Source: Yponomeuta sedellus (lineage: Eukaryota > Arthropoda > Insecta > Lepidoptera > Yponomeutidae). Taken from it: 64,000 bases of DNA. Positions 48,431 to 59,211 of the stretch are shown here, in pieces (within the stretch, counting starts at the first letter, position 1; the number at the start of each line of letters is the position of its first letter). The position numbers and the translations under genes were made by a program. The notes below the pieces were generated by a model. That model was not told the origin of the DNA, searched no databases, and saw only the letters and a program-made list of their open reading frames with translations. Where the stretch lies: the NCBI GenBank assembly GCA_934045075.1, contig OW203732.1, positions 20,067,889 to 20,131,888 of the forward strand, given 5' to 3'.

Positions 48431-49887
48431 AAAGTAGGATTTTCTCTGCTATGGGTAGCCAGGCTACTTCCAAACTAGTTTTACAATAATGAGAATGATT
48501 ATAAACTAAATTGTATTATAAGTAAATTACTTACATACTTATAATAGTTTTTATCTTAAGACTACAGGGCCTTATCTCATACAACCATCCTTCACTCTTA
48601 GTATGAACTTTAATCCCAATAAACAATAAACCCGACTAACATCGCAAGGTCGACCAACCCACAGATTTACAAAAATGAATCGATGTAACAGAAAATTAAC
48701 GAAAATGAATGCCTAAATTCTTACAATGATCACCAGCTTCAAACATTAAAAATGCCAATTCCATTAAGTGCATTTTTGTTTGACTTTATAAGCGCTGCTA
48801 AAGTACAATATTTTTTAAATTGTAACCAATGAAACTGTGTTGTGTAAAACTCCCGTGTCTACTTTTAATGGTCAAATATTTTAATCTCGACTTTTAAAGT
48901 TATTTCCCCAATAAATTTAATATTTGAGCAGCGATTGGAATTCCCAATAGAGAAACTAGGCTGCCTTCTTGCGGGAAATGTAAATTCTTCTAGTTTTATT
49001 TGAAACTTCTCTTGCAATATTGAGCTAAGAGTGAAACAAAGAGTCTGGGATTTCTAAGGCGCAAGCCACATAGGCGATCTGGCGCGGGGTTTGTCTATTC
49101 CATTCAAATTTTGCACTATCCGTAACTAGAAATAACGTCGAAATTCGAATACACTAAACGCTACGGTGCGGACGACCTTAAGACGCGCCATGTCGGGGCT
49201 CTTCAACTTTATGTCCATTCAGTTTAGTGCGAAATTTGAATGGAAAGAAAAACGCCCGTGCCAAGTCCGCGGCGGCAGATGTGACTTACGCCTTAAGGAA
49301 GCTTGACCAATATACAGGGTGTGCCCAAATCCACGCATTTTTTTTTAAATGAAACTGAATTTAAAATACTAGAGAAATCATTCTAACGAATATGACGTTT
49401 AAATTCGATGTAGGTATTGTCGAAGTATAGTTCGGAGCCGGTGCTAAAATATATATTTAATTTTTTTTGTGAATATCACTACTATGAGTACTCCGCCAAA
49501 TTGGGTTCCGAAAGCAAATGAACGAGAATAAAAAAATACACAAATCGCTTTAACTGTAACCTCTAAAACTTGAAGAGTTTTTTTGATTTCTCCAGATACC
49601 TACCATGAATAAATCTGCAATTGGTGACTTTAGAACCACCTGTAAAGTCTACTATTTAAAAAAAACCAATAGATCCACGCGACTTCGAACTATGGGAAAG
49701 ATAAATAAAAAACAAAGTAAAAATAAAAAATATAAAACTCCTTACTTAAACGATTAAATATTTTATAAATATTTTTAGCTTTGAGCTGCATAATTATAAA
49801 ATATCTATATATGAATAACATCTTTATAAGTTACTAGCTGATCTCGCAAAGGTTGTATTGTCATATTAATCAATCTATTTGGCTTGG
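48431..49887. other. Unassigned sequence
   Basis: About 1.45 kb without recognised gene, RNA or repeat. ATATACAGGGTGTGCCCAAA near 49311 is a motif seen at ends of some insect elements, but no partner end was found. Confidence 0.4.
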
Positions 49888-50030
49888 TAACTTCTGACAG
49901 GAATGCCCGCCGCTGTCTTACAATCCTCCAACAACCTGGCCCCCGTGGTGGAATATGGCCTAACCTTCCTGCAACGCAGGAAAAGAGGCGTGCCTTAGCA
50001 GTGGAGACTTACAACGGGTTGATACAAAAT
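49888..50030 (+). mobile_element. 5S SINE tail fragment
   Basis: TAACTTCTGACAGGAATGCC, CTTACAATCCTCCAACAACC, GTGGTGGAATATGGCCTAAC and CTTACAACGGGTTGATACAA. The head and body are absent. Confidence 0.65.
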
Positions 50031-50689
50031 TGGGATTATTACTATTGGTCATAATTACCATTATGACCAATAGGCCTTCGAAAAGCAACCGACTTCCCAC
50101 CAAGTTGCCACCTTCTAATGTTTGCAGCCGTATTTTAGACTCAGACACTTTTTTTTTAAATTTACGGTTCACAAAACTGAATATTACACCTTAGACTTAC
50201 AAAACAGTTCATATTATAAGAGAGCTTACAGTGATCTACATGTACATTCTACTAGATGTGAACACAACATGCAATTTGAGCGCAGAAGTACTAATTTTAA
50301 TGGCTAAGTCCGTCTCCCACCCCATTCCAAGGTGTGACACCGACGTAGCATACAACCTAGAAACCTCAAAAAAGATTCAACGAAAAAATGGCTACTTAGG
50401 TGTCCCCCCAGAAGTGGACGAGAGTCAGCAAATAAATATGGTATTAAAGTAAACTAACCTAAGATAAATTTATAAGACGTGTTATGGCTTAGGGCCCACT
50501 TATGCTTATCAACGGTGTTGCGAGTATACCAAGAAGCAGTCAAGTAAATATTTTACTTCCATGATCTTAAGGACGGCAAGAATTCATTAAGCTGGACTTC
50601 ACCTCCCTAGTTATAGCTTCTTACGATTTTGGCACAGATTTTAAGGAACTAAGGGACTCTTGTACATTTGCAAAGTTATCGTAGCAATA
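50031..50689. other. Unassigned sequence
   Basis: Nothing recognised. Confidence 0.35.
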
Positions 50690-50872
50690 CCACTCGCTAA
50701 CGGTGGAGAAAAACATCGTGAGGAAACCTAAGTGTTTGAGGTGTTTGAACACATAAATGCTTGAAATTGCCGATCCGCGGTGGGCACGCGTGGAGATTGA
50801 GCCCGAACTCTTTCTCTGAGAGAAGGCCTGTGCCCTGCAGTGGCACGTTTATAAGCCACATAAAAAGGTCTC
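50690..50872 (+). mobile_element. 3' part of tRNA-like SINE (CACGCGTGG type)
   Basis: GCAATACCACTCGCTAACGG, AAACATCGTGAGGAAACCTA, GCTTGAAATTGCCGATCCGC, CACGCGTGGAGATTGAGCCC, CTCTGAGAGAAGGCCTGTGC and CCCTGCAGTGGCACG. It is the longest copy of this 3' part here. Confidence 0.7.
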
Positions 50873-51619
50873 TTTTTAATTTATGACCTTATAAAAATAC
50901 GAATTCCTTAAAACCTTGGAGAAAATTCACCACAGAAAATTTTAGTAAGATAAGATCCATAGGTCGCTGGTTCATATCCAGCTCGAAGGACCACAACACA
51001 TGTTTGGTATAAAAACATGTGCAGATATTGAAAACTATAGCGTTTATTGATTAAATTATAAAAATGCAACTTGCCCTGACGGACTCTTGTACAAGAAGCA
51101 AGAAAAAGTAGGCAGTATTGCCATAACAAAAAATATGTAGAAAACCACAAAATTATTGCCATATGACATGTAATAACTAATGTAACGTTATATAAAAATA
51201 AACTTAGTTATTTAAACTATATGTTTAATTTGTCTTAAACAAACATAAATAAGATAATTTTGTTTATTCTTCAAAATCAGAGTTACATGGCTATGGTACA
51301 ATAACATATTATTTAGAGTACATTTTTGGCATAAGGTTCCAGGGCTTACACTTTATAATGAATGCCTGATATCTAAACTAGGCAGGGCCTGTTGTATAGA
51401 GCATCAGTGTTTCTTCCATGTTTATATTATAAAAAAATACAATAGAGCAACATATTATTACAAAGTTTACCAAAAGGTAATTTTTTTCAATTTGACTTAT
51501 GATGTGACATAGGTAAATTGTATTTTTAATTATTACTACATTATGAGATTTCAATCATTCTGCAGTTAAGTACTTAAAAAAACGCCTTTAGAGTGTTTAA
51601 ATAGTGAAAAAAGGCCCTC
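50873..51619. other. Unassigned AT-rich sequence
   Basis: No gene. A TGGTTCATATCCAGC step near 50970 is weakly B-box-like but no tRNA fold was found around it. Confidence 0.35.
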
Positions 51620-51670
51620 TAAAATCTGTTAGTGCGGTTATGTCATTAATAACCGCACTAACAGATTTTA
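51620..51670. repeat. Perfect 22-bp-arm hairpin
   Basis: TAAAATCTGTTAGTGCGGTT plus AT, loop GTCATTA, then the exact complement. It directly precedes the SINE head at 51677. Confidence 0.9.
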
Positions 51671-51676
51671 CAGATT

Positions 51677-51935
51677 TCGACGGCCTCGGTGGCGCAGCGG
51701 TTTGGCACGCTGACTGTAAAACCGAAGGACTCGGGTTCGATCCCCGGCCGGGTCAACCTAGGAAACGAACTGTTCTAGTTTGTCTCGGGTCTTGGATGTT
51801 ATCTATGTATTTATTGTATTAAATCTATCGTCGAGTTAGCACCTATAACACAACTCATTTAGTTGTACTTAGTATAGGGCTAACGAGATCTGTGTAATAT
51901 GTCCATGAATATTTATAAAAAAAAAAAAATATTTA
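51677..51935 (+). mobile_element. tRNA-like SINE (TATAGGGCTAACGAG type), complete
   Basis: The head has CTCGGTGGCGCAGCGGTTTG (A box), GCTGACTGTAAAACCGAAG and ACTCGGGTTCGATCCCCGGC (B box), with an anticodon-loop-like CTGTAAA. The body has CGGGTCTTGGATGTTATCTA, CGTCGAGTTAGCACCTATAA, AGTATAGGGCTAACGAGATC and a poly-A end (AAAAAAAAAAAAT) at 51918-51931. A headless relative is at 27060-27205. Confidence 0.8.
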
Positions 51936-52026
51936 TAATAATTAAGGTGCTTCGGGGTGCTAACTAGCATCAATGGAAAACAAATCAAAACTTGTGTTAC
52001 AATACGTTTTTATTTAAAAATGAACT

Positions 52027-52486
52027 TGAGAAATCGTAACCACTCCGACAACTATTTTTAGAACTTACAGTCTAAACTTTTTTTAGAACTTACAGAGACT
52101 AGAATCAACACCCAAGGACTTTAATCACTTTCCGCCAAATCGATCAAAGAGACTAGAATCAACACCCAAGGACTTTAATCACTTTCCGCCAAAATCGATT
52201 AAAGAGACTAGAATCAACACCCAAGGACTTTAATCACTTTCCGCCAAATCGATTAAAGAGACTAGAATCAACACCCAAGGACTTTAATCACTTTCCGCCA
52301 AATCGATTAAAGAGACTAGAATCAACACCCAAGGACTTTAATCACTTTCCGCCAAATCGATTAAAGAGACTAGAATCAACACCTAAGGACTTTAATCACT
52401 TCCCGCCAAAATCGATTAAAGTTCTAATCTATAGGTTCTAGATTGTAAGTTCTAAAAATAGTTTTCACAGTTGTTATGATTTCTCA
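52027..52486. mobile_element. MITE-like element carrying a minisatellite
   Basis: The 47-bp ends pair inverted: 52027-52073 (TGAGAAATCGTAACCACTCC, then ACTATTTTTAGAACTTACAG) and 52440-52486 (AGATTGTAAGTTCTAAAAAT, GTTATGATTTCTCA). The inside is almost wholly a 54-bp tandem repeat (next entry). No target-site duplication was certain and no coding is present. Confidence 0.75.
52094..52420. repeat. 54-bp minisatellite, six units
   Basis: Units start at 52094, 52148, 52203, 52257, 52311 and 52365. Each has AGAGACTAGAATCAACACCC, AAGGACTTTAATCACTTTCC and GCCAAATCGATTAA, with CTTTAATC and GATTAAAG paired across the unit end so each can form an 8-bp stem. Units 1-5 are nearly identical; unit 6 has two or three changes. 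Units 2 and 6 have one extra A. Confidence 0.95.
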
Positions 52487-52499
52487 TACTCGTCGACGT

Positions 52500-52638
52500 C
52501 GTCGTCAGGTTATACTAGTCCACTGCTGTACATAGCCCTCCCCTAAAGAGCGCCATGTTGTGCTATCATAGGGGGTAATGCCCGTAATCCCCACGTTGGG
52601 CATGCGGGTTGGGATCGCAGTTCGGTGGAATTTTACTA

Positions 52639-52640
<2 letters not shown>
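52500..52640 (-). mobile_element. Non-autonomous element with RTE-type tail, truncated
   Basis: GTCGTCAGGTTATACTAGTC, GTGCTATCATAGGGGGTAAT, CCCCACGTTGGGCATGCGGG and GCAGTTCGGTGGAATTTTAC match 33045-33290, then an AT (TATATA) run begins in place of the rest. Confidence 0.65.
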
Positions 52641-52670
<30 letters not shown>

Positions 52671-53171
52671 CTACTATGCATTTTTACTATTATATTTATA
52701 TAATATTGGCATTTTTTCCATAAACATCACTAAAATACATAATTATGATATGTACACACTGTAAGAAACAAGGAATACCATAGGTATAATTTACCATACA
52801 TATGAAATCTAAATGTAATGAAAAGGAAGGACATACATCGTCTTTATTTTATTTGTTTTTTTGACTAGTTACAGTATGCATAGTCCTTTACACTCAGAGC
52901 ATAGTCTTCAGATTATTATACTTGAGGAACTTGGCCACTTCGGAATTATTGCGAGTTTAAAGATTATGGACTTTACGAGTCTCTACAAAATGTTCCCGGC
53001 GACTAAGGGCGTCATTTTCGAGTTAAGTTGTGCGTTATAAGCACTGAATAATTTATTATTTTACTCCTCAAGTAGCTTTTAGCTGCGAACTTCGGGAGCG
53101 CCGTTCGATAATAGGACCGGCCAAGGGCGAGGCGGACTTGCGTACCGAAGGTTCCGTACGAAATAATTACG
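52641..53171. other. Unassigned AT-rich sequence
   Basis: Nothing recognised besides the (TA)n run at its start. Confidence 0.35.
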
Positions 53172-53442
53172 AAGCGGTCGTGGCCTAGCCAAACCAAGTG
53201 ATTATAATCAATCACTTGAGTTAAGCAACAACAGACGCGGTCATGTGCAGGATGGGTGACCGTCCCTTAACTACCGCTAGTGGCATTTTTTCCAAGCGCT
53301 TCCGTACTTTGCGAGTCACGCTAAGCCGTTGGTGCCGGCTGTCATGTAATGGCAGTCGTTGTAATGGCAGTTGTCGGCTGTCATGTAACCCGGTCTTGGC
53401 CTCCGTGGTGGAGTATGGCCTAACCGCATTACATTGGACCCG
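53172..53442 (+). mobile_element. 5S-headed SINE with internal duplication
   Basis: GAAGCGGTCGTGGCCTAGCC, GTTAAGCAACAACAGACGCG, GCAGGATGGGTGACCGTCCC and TTGGTGCCGGCTGTCATGTA are followed by a repeated TAATGGCAGTYGT and GGCTGTCATGTAA. It then jumps to the tail GTGGTGGAGTATGGCCTAAC. Most of the body is lost. Confidence 0.8.
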
Positions 53443-53559
53443 CGTGGACACGCGTGATCAACCCCAACTGTTATTAGTCCTGCGGCAGATTTGATTCGCC
53501 CACTGCTGTACATAAGGTTTTAAATAAGTGTAGGATGGGTATATCTAATAATTATGTGT

Positions 53560-53760
53560 CGGGGGTTCATGAGGTTGACCGTTAAACATATTGTGGGCCC
53601 AGCGTTTCAACCAAGCAAAGACTAAGTTTGGAGTTTTTTTGTCCATTTTTTCTCCAAAATGATCTAGATTTTGAAATGGACACCTAGTTTGAATTGTAAC
53701 GTTCATTAAGACGCAGCTTCTGCGCTACTTTGAATAAAACCTTTTCATTTCATTTCATTG
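53560..53760 (+). mobile_element. 3' end of a retroelement with TTTCA tail
   Basis: GGGCCCAGCGTTTCAACCAA, GATCTAGATTTTGAAATGGA, CACCTAGTTTGAATTGTAAC, AGACGCAGCTTCTGCGCTAC and AATAAAACCTTTTCATTTCA. It is homologous to 5982-6063 and 59562-59735. Confidence 0.6.
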
Positions 53761-54595
53761 CAAAGAACACCAATATCAGTTTACACTTTATTCAATCACT
53801 GTAAATAATAATTTAGCTAATTGATAGCACTCATCACTTGTATGGAACGAGATACAGTTCCAAGGTGTTCACTCGGCGAAGCTCAAACGTAGACTGACAG
53901 TTGGATCGCCGATAGGCACGGAGACTCTGTCGAAGCGCGTCACGCCGATAGGGGCGCTTGACAAACACGTGACACGCTTGACGTTCCAAACAATCGCCAT
54001 TTTGTACCGGATACGACATATTATGTATTTTTCTTTTTGTCTTAAATGAATATTTAAAAAAAAGTAAAACACTACTGCTGCGGCCAGACATACGGACAGC
54101 ACCCGTTCACGTTCAGAACGCTGAATTCTGACAAAAGATCAATTGTTAAGATGATGCGAATCTGTAAAATCTCAACAATTCCTCTGTAGGTATCCCAGTG
54201 GACTTTATATTCAGGAAATGTTACCATCAATCTATATCCCCAATGCACGAAACCTTTCAACACTTCGAAGAAGTTCTTCTCCGACAAAACGTAACATAAA
54301 AGCCTTCCTACAGGAACTTGAGACAACAGTAACATGCACATTTATTTGAGATCGATGTGGTCCCATCGGCATAAAGCTTAAAGTATGCACGGTAAAAGGA
54401 AACTGGATACTCTCTTGCGGAAGAGGCATTAAAGTGCCAAGTGCAGGCTGAAAAATATAAAGTGATAAATGCTATTAGTAAATAGCACTTGAATTTCTGA
54501 CAGAAAATATTGAATCATTACATAACTTTATTAACGTATATTTAATTACACCTTGTGTAATTAAATATTTGAATTTTGATTTAAATATTTTTTTT
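53761..54595. other. Unassigned, with a weak candidate exon on minus
   Basis: On minus near 54449 a TATATTTTTCAG looks like a 3' splice site. It leads into a frame reading PALGTLMPLPQESIQFPF then HTLSFMPMGPHRSQINVH to a stop at about 54232. A second frame at 54072-54341 overlaps it. I recognise no family, and chance cannot be excluded. The rest is AT-rich. Confidence 0.25.
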
Positions 54596-54730
54596 GCTTT
54601 TGGCACGCCTACCAACTCTTTTTGACTGGTAAAAAATGCATTGGCAAATGGTATTAAGTCCGCGCTGTTGTAAGACTTTATTTTTAAAATTTAAGTGCAA
54701 TAAAAGTAATAAAAATAATTACTATTGATA
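54596..54730 (+). mobile_element. LINE 3' end with TAA-rich tail
   Basis: TTTTGGCACGCCTACCAACT, AATGGTATTAAGTCCGCGCT and AGTGCAATAAAAGTAATAAA, of the same type as 6367-6495. Confidence 0.5.
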
Positions 54731-55694
54731 GTCTGCATAGTTTGTAATCTTGGTGTACTTCTTAGACTATTTGACTTTTCAATTAAATTTTTAAATATCT
54801 TTGTCATTTCTACTAGATATTATTTTTCTATTGCGTGGTATTGTTTTTATTTTGATGATTTCTTTTATCGATTGCTTGACATTAGTTTTTCTATGTTAAA
54901 TTGTTGGCGTGTATATTTTTTTACAACCATCATTTGCATAAACATATGGGATGAAGTATCTGCTTCTATCTTTTACAAATAAAATATATCTTATTTACTT
55001 ACTTTAATTTATCTTTATCAATAAAGCATAAACATTAACAATAAAAGCGTAACGATATTTTATTTTCCATACAGTATATCCTCCTATTTTAAATAGATCT
55101 TCCTATCGTTATGCTAATCATCAATAGCATGATTTACTCTTGATCAGTTTTTTTACTGTCTGAATGAATTTAATTGCGAGTAAATGAATCTAATCTGATC
55201 CGGTTATAATGAAGTGTCAAAATGTTGCTCTGGAATACCTTGTTTCCTTCACCATAAAATATTTCTCCTCTCTAGAGTTTTCATACTTTACAATAACTTT
55301 TCGACCGACAATATGTTGAACTTTAAGTAGTTTCACACCTTGAGGACGAAGCCAATATGAGCCCTATTCCTTAGGACTTTAGACACAATCTTTCTGGATG
55401 CTTCGGCAGGTCAAGCCAAAATGGATTCTATTACTGAAAGATAAGTTATAGAGTAGGGAATGAGCTTCAATATGATGTGTGGGATACAATATTCGTGTGA
55501 TTTACATTTTGAAAGTGTAGTTGACAATATTTTTCGTTTCGTTGCCAAGTTGGACTTAGAAGCAATTCCGCAGCTGGCTTGTAGCCTAGATAAACAGTTT
55601 TGCTCTAATCGAGTATGTGCAGACTTAAAAGCCACTTTTGGACTACTTTATCTTTCTTTTATATCTTTCCATAAATATATTATTTTAATGCATT
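54731..55694. other. Unassigned AT-rich sequence
   Basis: No recognised gene. The two overlapping open frames at 55411-55753 on opposite strands do not resemble known proteins. Confidence 0.35.
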
Positions 55695-55815
55695 ATATTC
55701 TTCTTGTTGCACTCACCCGTGCTAAGGACAATTTTAACCTTTGGCGCGGTTAGCCAGAGGTCGGAGGTTCGAGTCCCGGCGTGGGTGGAATTTTCAGCCT
55801 ATAAATACGTGTTTA
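55695..55815 (+). mobile_element. ~310-bp tRNA-like repeat, core deleted
   Basis: CACTCACCCGTGCTAAGGAC is followed by AGCCAGAGGTCGGAGGTTCG, AGTCCCGGCGTGGGTGG and TTCAGCCTATAAATACG. The A-box half of the core is missing, replaced by the repeat's 3' part in opposite orientation. Confidence 0.65.
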
Positions 55816-55819
55816 TATT

Positions 55820-56000
55820 TAATGCAGTCAATAAACGTCCCACTGTATGGCACAGCCCAACTCTCAGAGAGTTATACCTCAGACACTCAGGTTTCCTCAC
55901 AATGATTTCCTTCACAGTTTGCTTTTCAGCTTAGCTTTCATAAGTCCGCAAATGCACGTAACTTAGAAAACACAGTCATGGTACATGCCTTAATTCGAAC
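55820..56000 (-). mobile_element. tRNA-like SINE 3' fragment
   Basis: AATAAACGTCCCACTGTATG, TCTCAGAGAGTTATACC, CAGGTTTCCTCACAATGATT and ACGTAACTTAGAAAACACAG match the CATCGTGAGGAAACC-type SINE on minus. Confidence 0.55.
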
Positions 56001-56040
56001 CGGGAGAAGAGACATTTTTTTATAAATAAGGATTTCAGGA

Positions 56041-56158
56041 TGCCCAGCGTGGGGATTATGGGCATTACCCCCCAATGATGGCACAACCTTGCGCTATGGC
56101 GCTCATTAGGGGAGGGCTATGTCCAGCAGTGGACTAATATAGCCTGAAGAAGAAGAAG
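56041..56158 (+). mobile_element. Non-autonomous element with RTE-type tail, 3' part
   Basis: GCCCAGCGTGGGGATTATGG, TGATGGCACAACCTTGCGCT, GGGCTATGTCCAGCAGTGGA and AGCCTGAAGAAGAAGAAGGA, a near-consensus 3' end. Confidence 0.75.
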
Positions 56159-56721
56159 GATTTCAAATAAAATCATTCTATCGCATTATCACAATGTTAC
56201 AAGGACCGGCTGATATACTCGTGGTTTTCGATATTTTAGAGTTGCTCTCAAACTCAAAATATTATGTTTGTATACAAAATCTTTATTGTTCGTAAACCGC
56301 TTAGTTTAACGGTAGCATATTGTATCTGGGGCCACCTTTTAAGCATGTATAATGCCTGTATTAAGTGACACCGCACTTCCATAGCTTAAGAAAAACTTAG
56401 TCTAATTTGACTTTCTTATTTTTGCATTTTATGAGCACAGCAAGTTCGTGAAGTTCTGCTGTAAATTTCTGGTGTCAAGGAGTGACGCAGTTCAGGGAAT
56501 CACTACAAATAAATTATAGCGAAACCAGCCCTGAGTGTGATGAAATTTAAGCAAATTCTGTACGCAGTCCAACAATTCGTTTGATGTTAATTCGTGTTCA
56601 TTACATTGTGAAATGTTTCACGAGCCACTGTATAATGCGGGCTGCAGAAGCAGGTATTTTCTTTCGGCAAAATAATGTCCAACTTATATAACTTGACTTC
56701 TAGCTTGAATCTAATTATTGG
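56159..56721. other. Unassigned sequence
   Basis: Nothing recognised. Confidence 0.35.
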
Positions 56722-57082
56722 CGATGGATCATCAACATCAAGCCATTATGTCCCCACCGAATGGCACGGGTCTCTTCCCTGAGAAATAGCCACAATCCAC
56801 CACGGGGGCCAAGTCCGGATTGGTGGAGGCTTGCAAGAATAGTGGCTGGTCTTACTGTCAGAAGTTTCTAAGCTGCCCTGAGGCCTCTAACTTGGCTTAA
56901 CAACTGCCATCTATCGAAGGCACCCGGCACCAACTGCTTGCCTTTAAAAGTACGGAACAGGTCGGAAAATGCCACTAGCGGCAGTCATAGACCGTCTCCC
57001 ATCCATGCATTGAAAGCGCCCCATAGTGTTTAACTATCGTGATCGTTTAAGCCGGGGTGCCGGGGCTACCAGCGATTCATGA
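56722..57082 (-). mobile_element. 5S-headed SINE, full length
   Basis: On plus: GATGGATCATCAACATCAAG, TTATGTCCCCACCGAATGGC, CCACGGGGGCCAAGTCCGGA, CTTGCAAGAATAGTGGCTGG, GGCACCAACTGCTTGCC, GACCGTCTCCCATCCATGCA (box C), AAGCGCCCCATAGTGTTTAA (box A, degenerate) and CGTGATCGTTTAAGCC. It belongs to the closer-to-5S subfamily. Confidence 0.8.
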
Positions 57083-57187
57083 CAGCTTAGTCCTACAGCC
57101 TACAGTCCTACATCCACAAAATGCTAGTCAAATATGCGGAGCAAGACACGGGTTTCCGTAACAGTATTGTCGTATAGTATTATTACA

Positions 57188-57545
57188 AACTAGCTTTTGC
57201 GACTCCGTCCGCGTGGACCTTTTTTGCAACCCCGTTCACTCCCTTAAGGGTTAAGTTTAGAAAAACGGCGAAACGCGTGTTCAATCAATTGTGTTAAAGA
57301 GTACTTATTTTAAGTTTCAAGAAAATTAAACAACACTCTTTATACCTCCCATTCATATACGGTAACACTTTTCGACCCCTTAGGGGTTGAATAAAAAAAT
57401 TCGTCTTATTCCTTGCCTACATTATATATAGACCCTGTCTGCAACATTTCAGCTTTCTAGGTCCAACGGCTTGGGCTGGGCGTTGATGAGTGAGTGAGTC
57501 AGTCAGGACTTTGAATTTTTTTTATTTATATAGATAGATTAGCAG
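57188..57545 (+). repeat. Interspersed repeat (ACTAGCTTTTGCGACTCCGT type)
   Basis: AACTAGCTTTTGCGACTCCG, CGCGTGGACCTT, TTCAGCTTTCTAGGTCCAAC, GGCTTGGGCTGGGCGTTGAT, GAGTGAGTGAGTCAGTCAGG and TATATAGATAGATTAG. The same text order is widespread in Lepidoptera; the transposon class is not settled. Confidence 0.55.
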
Positions 57546-58548
57546 ATGTACGATGCATAAGAAATTTAAAGAAAATTGATAAATAATTACGGCTGCGGGT
57601 GTATAACAACGAAACTGCAGAAATACTACAGTCATATAAGTTATCAAGATCTAAGTGCTTTCGGATCGAATGGGCTAAAGTGGGTACTTGAATACTACTC
57701 GTATCGCGAGCTTTGTACACTCTGTTGAAAACTGCTTACAAATATTTTGTACAAGCATTGCCTTTATATACGATCCTATAGTAGAATGGAGTGTAGTAAA
57801 TGGAGAATAGAATAGAGATAATATGGAGAGTAATAGTCATTTAGCTCACTCGATTCGACTTCACTAAGATCGTTCCGAGCAGCTAAAATAAGTCACTCTG
57901 TCCGAGCGTACTAAAATTGTCATGACATTATGGCAATATTTTTCACTTGACCTAAATCGCCAAGAGGTTCTATTCGATGGATGAACGAAAAAATGAAAGA
58001 TTGCCATCTAACGAAAGAATGATAACATTAAAGAAATGAAGAAAATGACATTGAACATGTTCAGCAGACTGATATGCGAGACAAATAAACATCCATTCTA
58101 TAACATTTTAACAATGTTGACATGCCTGCAATAGACGAAAAACATATTGCTGCACCCAAGAAAGCAATTCACAATTAAGTTTTTAAGTAATACTGTCATT
58201 TATTGTTAATTATCATTTGTAAGTTCATGCCTTTACCGTCTGGTTACCCATAATAGGTACAGAGTATTCTAGTTTGGGGACCAAGCACTATTTTTGTACA
58301 CTTTTAGAACAATAAAGTTTTTTGTATTTGTGTTTGTATTAATAATATAATAAATATCTCAAATCACTATCTCCCATACATAATTTACGTACCTTCTCAC
58401 TTCATCTTTTTACTTTATCCATATCAAGGCTATCTAGAAATACGATAAAACCGCTTATTGTATATGGCAAAACTTTGATATGTTAGGCTTAAAATGTATT
58501 TATTATTCTCTGGTGCATACAATAAATACTACCAATATAATCAAATCT
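57546..58548. other. Unassigned sequence
   Basis: About 1 kb with no recognised gene or repeat. GGAGTGTAGTAAATGGAGAA near 57788 begins a short purine-rich patch. Confidence 0.4.
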
Positions 58549-58803
58549 ATATCAATATCAACCCTTGTATGTCCCCACTGCTGGGCCACGGGTCTCTTCC
58601 TACAGCGCAGGAAGGTTTGGCCATACACCACTACGCGGGCTAAGTCCGGGTTGGTGGATGATTGTAAGACAGTGGCGGGCCTTACTGTCAGAAGTTGTCA
58701 AGCCGCCCATAAGGCCTCTGACATGGTTTAAAGACGGCCATTACATGACAGCCGGCACCAACGGCTTAACGTGCCTTGTGAAGCACGGAAGCGCTTGGAA
58801 AAT
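58549..58803 (-). mobile_element. 5S SINE body and tail, head lost
   Basis: On plus: ATATCAACCCTTGTATGTCC, CTTCCTACAGCGCAGGAAGG, CTAAGTCCGGGTTGGTGGAT, GTAAGACAGTGGCGGGCCTT, ATAAGGCCTCTGACATGG, CATGACAGCCGGCACCAACG and CTTAACGTGCCTTGTGAAGC, stopping at GCGCTTGGAAAAT just before the 5S-like head. Confidence 0.75.
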
Positions 58804-59211
58804 CTATATCCTCGTATACAAATCCCAAAACTCAAACAAAGATTCCATAATCTCGCAATAGCCTCCCCTGTCTTTCGTCTACCGTAATATCCACTTGACG
58901 TGAACGTCATCGGTAATCCAGCCGGAAGAGATTTCATTAGGTCCGAATCAGTGGAGGGCTTTGTATCGAGTCGGGCCACACACCCGTGTTTGAAGAGTTC
59001 CCAGAGTTTGTAGGTTACTTGCGCTCTCGGGATGGAACGGTTTATTGGCTAGTTTCCTTTGCTTTACGCAGGATGTTTAGGTAATTTGGATTCGTGAAAT
59101 TATTGACTTTTTCGTCCCACAGGGGCCAGGGGTTCGATTCTCTTTAGAATAGATCTAGAGAGAATCAAGCTAGCGAGAACTATTCTCGGAGTTTCTCTGA
59201 AGGCTCATTCG
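58804..59211. other. Unassigned sequence
   Basis: Nothing recognised. GATCTAGAGAGAATCAAGC near 59153 lies next to similar GAGAATCAA words near 59433. Confidence 0.35.

Noticed and set aside
52094..52420. CRISPR array
   Set aside because: The 54-bp units are directly adjacent with no unique spacers, within a eukaryotic MITE-like element.
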